Below, in pieces: positions 1 through 5,973 of a DNA stretch of 5,973 nucleotides. Position 1 is the stretch's first letter. Each line of letters begins with the position of its first letter. The stretch is from positions 1 to 5,973 of the forward strand of contig DATEAK010000310.1 in assembly GCA_035288405.1 (NCBI GenBank), written 5' to 3'. The stretch is from JACPSX01 sp035288405 [NCBI: bacterium]. GTDB taxonomy: Bacteria; JACPSX01. Below the pieces are notes generated by a model, which saw nothing but the letters and a program-made list of their open reading frames with translations, did no database searches and was not told where the DNA came from. The position numbers were made by a program, and so were the translations under genes.

Positions 1-9
1 GATCTCGCG

Positions 10-382
10 TTAGCTCGTCTGGGATTCACGGAGCCCGGCAGTCGAGTCGACATCCACCGTAAGAGTATTCCCGTCTCTCCTGAAAACGACACCATACAAC
101 TCCCGGGCCTTCTCCTCCGAGACGTAGCCGTTCAGAACGTCCCCAAGGACCTTCTCCGGGTCTCTTTTCTTTGGATCTCCGAGACCTCCGCCCCCGGGGC
201 TCTCCACGCGGAACACGTCTCCCAACGGCAGGGAATAGTCGGAATACCGGATGGGGCGCCGGTCTTCCCTCGCCGTGCCCGGATTCATCACCAATGTTCC
301 CACTCTGCCCGGTCTGCCTCCTTGCCAGCCCTCCCCGGAACTCGCCCGCTCCTCCCGAATCGCGGATCAGGTCGAAGCGCCG
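10..382 (-). pseudogene. 3'-terminal remnant of a hydantoinase B / N-methylhydantoinase-type gene (HyuB family), deleted and frameshifted
   Basis: Read on the minus strand, two pieces of a HyuB-type C-terminus lie in different frames. The first (about 382-326) encodes RRFDLIRDSGGAGEFRGGL, which matches the family motif of Asp-Ser-Gly-Gly-Ala-Gly followed by F/Y-R-G-G-L. The second (about 321-10) encodes GGRPGRVGTLVMNPGT and later the family signature SPGGGGLGDPKKRDPEKVL, then the usual VLNGYVSEEKARELYGVV ending and a TAA stop at 12-10. In intact members, as I recall them, roughly 25-30 residues separate these pieces; here they abut near 319-328 with a change of frame. No further family sequence is visible upstream of about 382, so most of the gene (usually well over 500 codons) is gone. 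Intact relatives are subunits of ATP-dependent amidohydrolases or of acetone/acetophenone carboxylase-type enzymes; which one this came from cannot be told. The GTG at 303 is an internal Val codon, not a gene start. Confident in the family and in its being non-functional. Confidence 0.8.
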
Positions 383-431
383 CCGACGCGCGCAAAAACT
401 CCGACATAACACGACCTCCACTCTGACACAC

Positions 432-496
432 TTGCTCCAAGGAAATAGAGTAAGTGCATTATTTACGTAACAGTCTAACCAGTGTAAATGTTAATT
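432..496 (+). promoter_or_regulatory. probable promoter region for the bam-like operon
   Basis: This is the only AT-rich stretch upstream of the operon. Weak sigma-70-like hexamers can be drawn: TTTACG at 462-467 with TAAATG at 485-490 (17-bp spacer), or TTGCTC at 432-437 with CATTAT at 457-462 (19-bp spacer). Neither pair is close to consensus. The palindrome TTACGTAA (463-470) overlaps the first -35 candidate and could be a regulator half-site. No GG-N10-GC pair of the sigma-54 type was found in suitable sequence context, although bam genes in Geobacter are thought to be under a two-component/sigma-54-type control. Placement by position and composition only. Confidence 0.3.
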
Positions 497-503
497 GCTT
501 CAC

Positions 504-549
504 TAGGAGAACGGCCGTCCGATACAGCAGTCGGTAAACCTTCCTCCTA
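504..549 (+). promoter_or_regulatory. possible stem-loop in the operon leader
   Basis: UAGGAG at 504-509 pairs perfectly with CUCCUA at 544-549, and within the loop CCGAU (519-523) pairs with GUCGG (530-534, one G-U), leaving a six-base loop. The outer stem encloses an orphan AGGAG (505-509) that has no start codon at a usable distance. The structure would lie in the leader, 38 bases ahead of the chosen bamB start. It is short and could be chance; no matching known RNA family is recognised. Confidence 0.25.
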
Positions 550-575
550 CGTCGATGCAAGCCCGTTTCTTGAAC

Positions 576-581
576 AGGGAG
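576..581 (+). promoter_or_regulatory. ribosome binding site that sets the bamB-like start
   Basis: AGGGAG at 576-581 lies six bases ahead of the ATG at 588. The alternative in-frame ATG at 555 is preceded by a pyrimidine-rich stretch (TTCCTCCTAC) with no Shine-Dalgarno sequence, so 588 is preferred. Confidence 0.75.
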
Positions 582-587
582 ATCTTC

Positions 588-2546
588 ATGAGGTACGGAG
601 AGGTAGGCTATAACCTGGAGATTGATTTATCCCGTGGAAGCATTGAGAAGGTAGAAACCGATCCAAAGTTAATGGAGCTTTATCTGGGGGGACAGGGTAC
701 CGCAGCCAAGTTGATTTGGGACAGGGTTCCTCCGGAAGCCGAAGCCTTTTCTCCCGAGAACCTGCTCATATTCAGCAGCGGCCTGTTCAACGGCACGCCG
801 ATTCCCGGCGCCACACGCACCGCCGTGAATACCATCTCCCCCCAGACCGGGCTGATGGCACATGCACTCATGGGCTCCTATTTCGGGGTGGAATTGAAAC
901 ACGCCGGTTATGACAAAATTGTCATTCGCGGCAAAAGCCCCGATCTCGTTTATCTCTGGATCAATAATGGCAAAGTGGAGATCCGCGACGCCGGGCATCT
1001 CAAGGGAAAGGGCACTCAGGAAACCGCAAGGATAATTAAGGAAGAGCTGCGTGACGGCAAAGTCCAGGTAGCCGCCATCGGACCGGCTGGTGAAAACAGG
1101 GTCTATGTGGCCTCCATCGATCACAGTCACGCGAGCGCGGCTCGAGGGCCGGGCCCCGTCATGGGAGATAAAGGATTAAAGGCGATCGCGATTCGTGGAA
1201 CGCAGGACATCCATACCGCCTACCCGGCTGAGCTCTTTGACAAGGGCCTTCGCATGGCGAAGGAGCTTTTTGAGAACCCGAATGTCGGAGACTGGATGGC
1301 GAACGATGAGGATGACAGCTTCCACCACGACAATTTCTCCTGGGGCAATTCGCGCGTGCGCAGAAAAGATTTTTGGAGCAAGGAACTTCAGGAGAGGTGG
1401 ACAAAGTGGAAGTTCGACCACCTGGACCGGCAAACGGGGTGCTACAACTGCCCGAAGAACTGCCACGTCGTCATTTCCTGGCCGAAATGCAAAAGATTTT
1501 CCTACAAGTGCTACGGAAAAGATACCTACCATATGGCGGCCTTTCAGGAGCTGGACTTCAGCTACGAAATTTTAGGAGTTGCCCAGGAGTTGGGACTGGA
1601 CTCCTACTCGACGCCGCAAGTCATTGCCTTTGCCCTCGAGCTTCTGGAAGCCGGGATCCTAACCGAGCAGGATTTTCCGGGGATGCCGGCGGACGTCAGA
1701 GGGAGGTTTTATTACATCCTCCATAAGATCGCGCACCGCGAGGGGATCGGGGACGTCCTCGCCGACGGCGTCTATTGGGCCGCGCGCCGGATCGGTAAAG
1801 GGGCGGAAAAATACGACCATAATACCGTGAAGAAATTCGAGCAGCTCCCCATCAAGCTGGGGAAGGTGAATCCTCCCTATTTCCTGATGATCGCCACGGG
1901 CGAGAAGATGTCGATCACACAGATCGAGGGGTCCTTCCCCCAGGACCCGCTTCCCACCAGGGAGAAAAGAGAGGAGTTCGTGAAAAACTGGGAGGCGGTC
2001 CCCGACGAGAAATTCAAAAAATGGTTCATGAACTGGGAAAAACGCAACGAGATCTCCAACGAAGCGTCGTGCGCCATCACCGATTGGAACGAGGCGATGC
2101 ATTACATCGACGACAGCCTCGGGCTCTGCGGATTCGTCTCGTCGTTCCGGGGGCAGTTCGGCGGCAGGACGGGATATCACGTCTGGAATATCCCGGGGCT
2201 GATCACGCTTTCGACCGGTGTGGACTTCGATAAGGACAAACTCTGGAAAACCTTTCAAAGGATCCGGACCCTGGTGAGAGCCGTGAACGTCAAAAGAGGG
2301 TTGAGGAGAAGCGATGAGAGGCCCCCTGAGGACCACTGGGCGGTCCGAGACGAGAAGTCTGAGCAAAAGCTGCTTGACGACTATTATGATTTCAAGGGGT
2401 GGACGAAGGACGGTATTCCCACCAAGAAGACGCTGGACGAGCTGGGCTTGAACTACGTGAGCGAGGAGTTCATCAAGAGGGGAATCCTGACGGGGAACGG
2501 AGGCGCTCCCTCCACAGAGGCTTCGAAACAAGAAGCGAAGGAATAG
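588..2546 (+). CDS. bamB: class II benzoyl-CoA reductase-type tungsten subunit (aldehyde:ferredoxin oxidoreductase family), BamB-like
   Basis: A protein of 652 residues from the ATG at 588, almost the length of G. metallireducens BamB. It starts MRYGEVGYNLEIDLSRGSIE, typical of BamB-type proteins. The N-terminal AOR domain (about 1-205) would hold the bis-pterin tungsten cofactor. A [4Fe-4S] site is visible as C285-X2-C288-X3-C292 plus C514 in the AOR motif D509-SLGLC. The other pterin motif is ELGLD at 334-338. Cys308 (in YKCYGKDTYHMAAF) aligns, from memory, with the tungsten-ligand Cys of BamB, which argues for the BamB branch over ordinary aldehyde oxidoreductases. By family the cytoplasmic enzyme reduces the aromatic ring of benzoyl-CoA to a cyclic dienoyl-CoA without ATP. 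Odd points: DSFHHDNF (243-250) where BamB has Glu-containing metal ligands, a segment before it that looks about 13 residues shorter, a shortened Gly loop (186-193), and a C-terminal tail of about 14 residues rich in Ala, Ser, Glu and Lys. A paralogue acting on another aryl- or alicyclic-CoA is possible. The alternative start at 555 would add 11 residues. Confidence 0.88.
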   Translation: MRYGEVGYNLEIDLSRGSIEKVETDPKLMELYLGGQGTAAKLIWDRVPPEAEAFSPENLLIFSSGLFNGTPIPGATRTAVNTISPQTGLMAHALMGSYFGVELKHAGYDKIVIRGKSPDLVYLWINNGKVEIRDAGHLKGKGTQETARIIKEELRDGKVQVAAIGPAGENRVYVASIDHSHASAARGPGPVMGDKGLKAIAIRGTQDIHTAYPAELFDKGLRMAKELFENPNVGDWMANDEDDSFHHDNFSWGNSRVRRKDFWSKELQERWTKWKFDHLDRQTGCYNCPKNCHVVISWPKCKRFSYKCYGKDTYHMAAFQELDFSYEILGVAQELGLDSYSTPQVIAFALELLEAGILTEQDFPGMPADVRGRFYYILHKIAHREGIGDVLADGVYWAARRIGKGAEKYDHNTVKKFEQLPIKLGKVNPPYFLMIATGEKMSITQIEGSFPQDPLPTREKREEFVKNWEAVPDEKFKKWFMNWEKRNEISNEASCAITDWNEAMHYIDDSLGLCGFVSSFRGQFGGRTGYHVWNIPGLITLSTGVDFDKDKLWKTFQRIRTLVRAVNVKRGLRRSDERPPEDHWAVRDEKSEQKLLDDYYDFKGWTKDGIPTKKTLDELGLNYVSEEFIKRGILTGNGGAPSTEASKQEAKE

Positions 2547-2564
2547 AGCCGGGGGAAGGTAACC

Positions 2565-3137
2565 GTGAACGGTGTCCTAACGAAGAAATTAGTCAAAGAG
2601 ATTAAGGTCGACGTGGATAAGTGCACGGGTTGCCGCTCGTGCGAGATGGCCTGCTCGGCATTTCACGCGGTGCCGAAATACAGCAGCCTCAATCCGGCGC
2701 GGGCCCGCATTCGAGTGATCATCGACGAAATGAATGATATCTACGTTCCGATCCGTGCCGGCGAGTATACCCAAGCCGAGTGCACCGGGAGAAATCTTTA
2801 TACGATTAACGGCAAGGAATACTCCGAGTGCAGCTTTTGCCCCTCCTGCTGCCCGTCCAGGGATTATTTCAAAGAACCCGATACCGGCCTTCCTCTGAAA
2901 TGCGACATGTGTGAGGACGATCCGCCGCTGGCGGAGCCCATGTGTGTGCAGGCGTGCCAGCAGAGTGCCCTCACGTACGTCGAGAGGGAAGAGGTGGTCG
3001 AAGAACAAAAACCGCAAGTGAAGCTGGAAGAGATCGAGATCGTATTCGAAGCGTTGGTCAAGAAACATGGAAAGAAAAAGGTCATGGATACGTTTGCCCG
3101 GCTGTCAAAGGGCTCAGACAATAAGATGAAAGTTTAG
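2565..3137 (+). CDS. bamC: BamC-like polyferredoxin, electron-transfer partner of the tungsten subunit
   Basis: A 190-residue Fe-S protein with a GTG start at 2565, preceded by GGGGGAAGG (2551-2559), 18 bp after the bamB-like stop. Cysteines group as a classical C20-X2-C23-X2-C26-X3-C30 motif, then C73, then C89-X2-C92-X2-C95-C96, then C113-X2-C116-X10-C127-X3-C131. Thirteen Cys are enough for the three [4Fe-4S] clusters known for BamC, with one spare. The arrangement is that of the HycB/DmsB type of four-cluster ferredoxin subunit with a modified second motif. The C-terminal third (about 141-190) has no Cys and is charged, with a Glu-rich part followed by a Lys-rich helix-like end. In the family it binds BamB tightly and passes electrons from the Hdr-like subunits to it. 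No signal peptide or membrane segment, so cytoplasmic. Confidence 0.88.
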   Translation: MNGVLTKKLVKEIKVDVDKCTGCRSCEMACSAFHAVPKYSSLNPARARIRVIIDEMNDIYVPIRAGEYTQAECTGRNLYTINGKEYSECSFCPSCCPSRDYFKEPDTGLPLKCDMCEDDPPLAEPMCVQACQQSALTYVEREEVVEEQKPQVKLEEIEIVFEALVKKHGKKKVMDTFARLSKGSDNKMKV

Positions 3138-3145
3138 GGAAAACG

Positions 3146-4297
3146 GTGGAAACTGTAGCCCCCTTCAAAGAGATCATAGACGTCATCAAAGAGAACGGCG
3201 GAGACGCTTTCAAGTTCTGCTATCAGTGCGGAATGTGCGACACGGTTTGCCCCTGGAACCGGGTGCGAACCTTCAGCATGCGCAAGCTCATCCGGCAGGC
3301 GACCTTCGGTCTCACCGAGATCGAAAATGAAGAGATGTGGCTGTGCACGACGTGCGGAAAATGCCCCCAGCAATGCCCCAGGGGAGTGAAAATCATAGAA
3401 TGCGGGGTCTCCTTGCGAAGGATTGCCACGGAATACGGGGTCTTTCCGACTTCTGTCAAGCCGGTCCGCATTATCGCCGAAGGCCTGGCCCGGGACGGGA
3501 ACCCTTTTCGCGAAGACCGCGAAAAGAGGGCGGATTGGGCAAAGGGTCTCTCCGTAAAAACCTTCACCGAAGGGATGGAGGTCTTATATTCCCCCGGCTG
3601 CTATCTCAGCTATGACCCGAGATGTAAGAAGGTCGCCGCCGCCACAGTCAAGATCCTCAACAAGGCGGGAGTCGATTTCGGCATCCTGGGCTCCCGGGAA
3701 GTTTGCTGCGGGGAGAGCATCCGCAAGACGGGCGATGAGGAGTTGTTCAAACGCCTGGCCCGGGAGAACATCAAAACGTTCATCGAGCATGGGGTAAAGA
3801 AGATCCTCGTTTCCTCCCCCCATTGCTATCAGACCTTCAAGAACGAGTATCCCGAATTCAGGGTGAACTTTGAAGTGGTTCACATCTCCCAATTCCTCGC
3901 CCAGCTTATCCGTGAGGGAAGGCTCGATCTGAACAAGGAATCCGGGAAGAAAGTGACTTATCACGATCCATGCTACCTGGGGCGCCATAACGGCGTTTAT
4001 GACGAGCCCCGGGAAGTCTTGGCGAAGGTACCCGGTTTAGAGCTGAATGAGATGCCGGAGTCGCGGGCGAACAGTTTCTGTTGCGGAGGCGGCGGAGGCA
4101 GAATTTGGATGGAGACGCCGATGCGTGAGAGATTCTCTGATGTCAGATTACGGCAGGCTATGGACGTCGGGGCCGAAGTGCTGGTGACTGCCTGCCCGTA
4201 CTGCATCAGCAATTTTGAATCGAGCCGGGCAACGATGGGGGTTGACGAACAGATAGAGATCAAGGATGTCACGGAAATGATCGCGGAAGCTCTTTAG
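3146..4297 (+). CDS. bamD: BamD-like HdrD-type Fe-S subunit (two [4Fe-4S] motifs plus two CCG domains)
   Basis: A 383-residue protein with a GTG start at 3146, preceded by AGGGA (3136-3140) that overlaps the end of the preceding gene. The N-terminal ferredoxin domain has C25-X2-C28-X2-C31-X3-C35 and C67-X2-C70-X2-C73-X3-C77. Two CCG (cysteine-rich, DUF224) domains follow. The second is complete: C276-X35-C312-C313-X36-C350-X2-C353. The first has C152-X34-C187-C188 but Ser224 where the first Cys of the final CX2C is expected, keeping only C227 (in SSPHCYQTF). CCG domains bind noncubane [4Fe-4S] clusters in HdrB and occur in HdrD, GlpC and lactate/glycolate oxidase Fe-S subunits. Its place between bamC- and bamE-like genes makes BamD the best call: it links the ferredoxin subunit to the HdrA-like flavoprotein. 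No membrane segment is visible, and no partner cytochrome gene is present. Confidence 0.85.
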   Translation: METVAPFKEIIDVIKENGGDAFKFCYQCGMCDTVCPWNRVRTFSMRKLIRQATFGLTEIENEEMWLCTTCGKCPQQCPRGVKIIECGVSLRRIATEYGVFPTSVKPVRIIAEGLARDGNPFREDREKRADWAKGLSVKTFTEGMEVLYSPGCYLSYDPRCKKVAAATVKILNKAGVDFGILGSREVCCGESIRKTGDEELFKRLARENIKTFIEHGVKKILVSSPHCYQTFKNEYPEFRVNFEVVHISQFLAQLIREGRLDLNKESGKKVTYHDPCYLGRHNGVYDEPREVLAKVPGLELNEMPESRANSFCCGGGGGRIWMETPMRERFSDVRLRQAMDVGAEVLVTACPYCISNFESSRATMGVDEQIEIKDVTEMIAEAL

Positions 4298-4326
4298 CAG
4301 CCGCTGATCCATAAGGACCCGGAGAA

Positions 4327-5973
4327 GTGGAAAAAGGCGAACGTAATTTCGGCGATGTACTGGTGGTCGGTGCCGGGATCAGCGGGATTCAAGCCGCTCT
4401 TGATCTTGCGAACACGGGCTTCAAGGTGTACCTGGCCGACAAAGCGCCGGCCATCGGCGGCAAGATGGCGCAGCTCGATAAGACCTTTCCCACGAACGAC
4501 TGCTCCATGTGCATTGAGTCTCCGAAGTTCCTGGAATGCCACAGACACCCCAATATAGAGCTCCTGACCCGCACCGAAGTGGACAGCGTGAAAGGCGAGG
4601 CGGGAGACTTCAAGGTCAAGCTGACCAAGAAGCCCCGGTACATCAAGGAGGACACGTGCACGGGCTGCACCACGTGCGCGCAGTATTGCCCGGTCAAGGT
4701 ACCCGACCCGTATAATCAGGATCTGTCCCTGAACAGAGCCATCCATATTTATTTTTCTCAAGCGGTTCCCCTCGTCAGTTACATCGATCCTGACGCCTGC
4801 CTCTACCTGCAGGGCGAGCAATGCAATATTTGCAAGGGAGTCTGCGAGCACAAGGCGATCGACTTCGATCAGGAAGACGAGGAGTTGGATCTGGAGGTGG
4901 GAGCGATCGTCCTCTCTCCGGGCTATGACGTATTCGATCCCAAGCTGCGGGGCGACTACGGCTACGGGACGATCAAGAACGTGGTCACCAGCCTCGACTT
5001 TGAGCGGTTCTTAAGCGCCACCGGTCCGCACGAAGGAGAGATCAAGCGCCCTTCCGACGGCAAACATCCGCATCGAATCGCCTGGATTCACTGCGTCGGC
5101 TCCAGACAGGTCAGGGAGGGCGGCAACAGCTACTGTTCTGCGGTGTGCTGCACCTATACCCAGAAGCAGGTCATTCTGGCCAAGGACCATTACGCCGACA
5201 TTGAAGCTACGATCTTTCACAACGATATCCGCTCGTACGGCAAGGATTTTGAACGATTCTACCAACGGGCGGCGAACCTCCCCGGGGTTCGATTTGTACG
5301 AAGCTACGTGTCGATCGGAAGAGAGATCCCGGAAACCAAGAATGTGACGATCCGGTACTCGACAACTGAAGACGGGGTCAAGGAGGAAGAATTCGATCTG
5401 GTGGTGTTGTCCGTTGGACTGAATCCTCCGGCTGATGCGCGTGATCTGGCAGCCAAGTTCGGCATCGAACTGGAGTCTCACGGGTTCTGTAAAACGAATC
5501 CTGTGAATCCGATTGAGACCTCCCGCTCCGGAATTTTTGTCAGCGGCGCATTTCAGGGACCCAGAGACATTCCCGAGTCGGTTATGACCGCCAGCGGAGC
5601 CGACGCGCTGTGCAGCCAGCTCCTTGCCTACCGGCGCGGGAAGCTGAACAGGGAAAGGGAATATCCGCCGGAAAAAGACGTGACGGCGGAGGAGCCCAAG
5701 GTGGGGGTTTTTGTCTGCCGCTGCGGCGCCAATATCGGCAGAGTGGTCGACGTCCCTTCGGTCGTCCAGTATGCCTGCGGCTTAAAGAATGTCGTCCACG
5801 CTGAAGAGAGCACCTTTGTGTGTGCCGCCGATACCGCCCAGAAAATCGCTGACACGATCCAGGCAAAAGGGCTCAATCGTGTGGTCATCGCCGCCTGCAC
5901 ACCCAGGACGCACGAGCCGCTCTTCCGCGACACGCTGCGTGAAGCGGGGATCAACCCGTATTACTTCGACATG
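4327..5973 (+). CDS. bamE: BamE-like HdrA-type FAD/Fe-S subunit, 3' end outside the window
   Basis: An open frame of 549 codons from a GTG at 4327 to the last base of the window without a stop. An in-frame TAA at 4312-4314 rules out an earlier start; AAGGA (4313-4317) is the likely ribosome site. Residues 10-20 (DVLVVGAGISG) are the FAD dinucleotide-binding loop, followed by the HdrA signature GGKMAQLDKTFPTNDCSMC (44-62). Fe-S motifs are C111-X2-C114-X2-C117-X3-C121 and C158-X7-C166-X2-C169-X3-C173, the latter ending in the usual HdrA AIDF. Further Cys are at 256, 270, 274 and 275. The flavin module closes with NPVNPIETSRSGIFVSGAFQ (391-410). After a charged linker (about 440-457) a second HdrA start appears, VGVFVCRCGANIG (459-471), then VVIAACTPRTHEPLFRDT (519-536), cut off at NPYYFDM. 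The protein is therefore an HdrA preceded by an extra FAD module, as I recall for BamE-type proteins of about 1,000 residues. Role by family: flavin-based electron distribution or bifurcation within the BCR complex. Confidence 0.85.
   Translation, partial: MEKGERNFGDVLVVGAGISGIQAALDLANTGFKVYLADKAPAIGGKMAQLDKTFPTNDCSMCIESPKFLECHRHPNIELLTRTEVDSVKGEAGDFKVKLTKKPRYIKEDTCTGCTTCAQYCPVKVPDPYNQDLSLNRAIHIYFSQAVPLVSYIDPDACLYLQGEQCNICKGVCEHKAIDFDQEDEELDLEVGAIVLSPGYDVFDPKLRGDYGYGTIKNVVTSLDFERFLSATGPHEGEIKRPSDGKHPHRIAWIHCVGSRQVREGGNSYCSAVCCTYTQKQVILAKDHYADIEATIFHNDIRSYGKDFERFYQRAANLPGVRFVRSYVSIGREIPETKNVTIRYSTTEDGVKEEEFDLVVLSVGLNPPADARDLAAKFGIELESHGFCKTNPVNPIETSRSGIFVSGAFQGPRDIPESVMTASGADALCSQLLAYRRGKLNREREYPPEKDVTAEEPKVGVFVCRCGANIGRVVDVPSVVQYACGLKNVVHAEESTFVCAADTAQKIADTIQAKGLNRVVIAACTPRTHEPLFRDTLREAGINPYYFDM

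Larger units (their letters stand above)
383..587 (+). other. intergenic region and leader of the bam-like operon
   Basis: About 205 bp separate the hydantoinase remnant from the start of the bamB-like gene. No convincing coding sequence is seen on either strand. The stretch 441-500 is clearly AT-rich compared with its GC-rich flanks and contains two small perfect palindromes nearby: TTACGTAA at 463-470 and ACGGCCGT at 511-518. Downstream of it the sequence can fold locally (see the hairpin entry). No tRNA, riboswitch or attachment site is recognised here. Confidence 0.6.

Noticed and set aside
171-470. A 99-codon open frame on the + strand upstream of the operon
   Set aside because: It runs antisense to the hydantoinase remnant, has an Arg/Pro/Ser-rich composition typical of shadow frames, no ribosome site and no recognisable domain.
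555-587. An 11-residue N-terminal extension of the BamB-like protein starting at 555
   Set aside because: No Shine-Dalgarno sequence ahead of 555, while 588 has AGGGAG at six bases and gives the usual BamB N-terminus.
383-587. A sigma-54 (-24/-12) promoter ahead of the operon
   Set aside because: TTGC at 495-498 resembles a -12 element, but the required GG ten bases before GC is TA (485-486). No other good pair was found.
1659-2531. A 290-codon open frame on the minus strand inside bamB
   Set aside because: It is the antisense shadow of a clearly coding AOR-family frame; its translation has no recognisable motifs.
588-2546. Ordinary aldehyde:ferredoxin oxidoreductase or tungsten-dependent carboxylate reductase
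   Set aside because: The bamC-, bamD- and bamE-like partners, the BamB-like N-terminus and Cys308 at the presumed tungsten-ligand position fit the class II benzoyl-CoA reductase branch better.
3146-5973. Methanogen heterodisulfide reductase (HdrABC/HdrDE) operon
   Set aside because: The Hdr-like genes directly follow bamB- and bamC-like genes with short gaps, no HdrC or HdrE partner is present, and codon use and ribosome sites look bacterial.

Overview
The window carries the 5' part of an operon for an ATP-independent, tungsten-dependent (class II) benzoyl-CoA reductase-type system. In order on the + strand it holds a bamB-like aldehyde:ferredoxin oxidoreductase family subunit (588-2546), a bamC-like polyferredoxin (2565-3137), a bamD-like HdrD-type subunit (3146-4297) and a bamE-like HdrA-type flavoprotein (4327 to the window end, incomplete). 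Gaps between the genes are 18, 8 and 29 bp, and there is no sign of a terminator between them, so they look like one transcription unit. Gene content and order match the bamBCDE part of the Geobacter metallireducens bam cluster. Expected downstream, outside the window, are bamF (MvhD-like) and bamG-I (NADH dehydrogenase-like).

The gene set points to a strict anaerobe that degrades aromatic compounds, most likely a Desulfobacterota-type lineage (iron- or sulfate-reducing, or syntrophic). Coding regions are moderately GC-rich and three of the four genes start with GTG. The species cannot be named from this sequence.

Layout: 10-382 (minus strand) is a broken, internally deleted remnant of the 3' end of a hydantoinase B/N-methylhydantoinase-type gene. 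It is followed by about 205 bp without a gene (383-587), which includes an AT-rich stretch around 441-500 that probably holds the operon promoter and a possible hairpin in the leader. The operon then runs to the window edge.

How the parts would work together, from the family: BamB holds the tungsten-bis-pterin and one [4Fe-4S] cluster and binds the aromatic acyl-CoA; BamC wires BamB to the rest of the complex; BamD (two ferredoxin clusters plus CCG domains) and BamE (FAD plus many Fe-S clusters) are the Hdr-like electron-transfer and proposed bifurcation module that drives very low-potential ring reduction. The system type is known. What is unusual here is in the details: the BamB-like protein has altered residues next to the presumed metal site and a shortened glycine loop, BamD has a Ser in place of one CCG Cys, and BamE has an extra FAD module in front of a canonical HdrA start. 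The substrate may therefore not be benzoyl-CoA itself.
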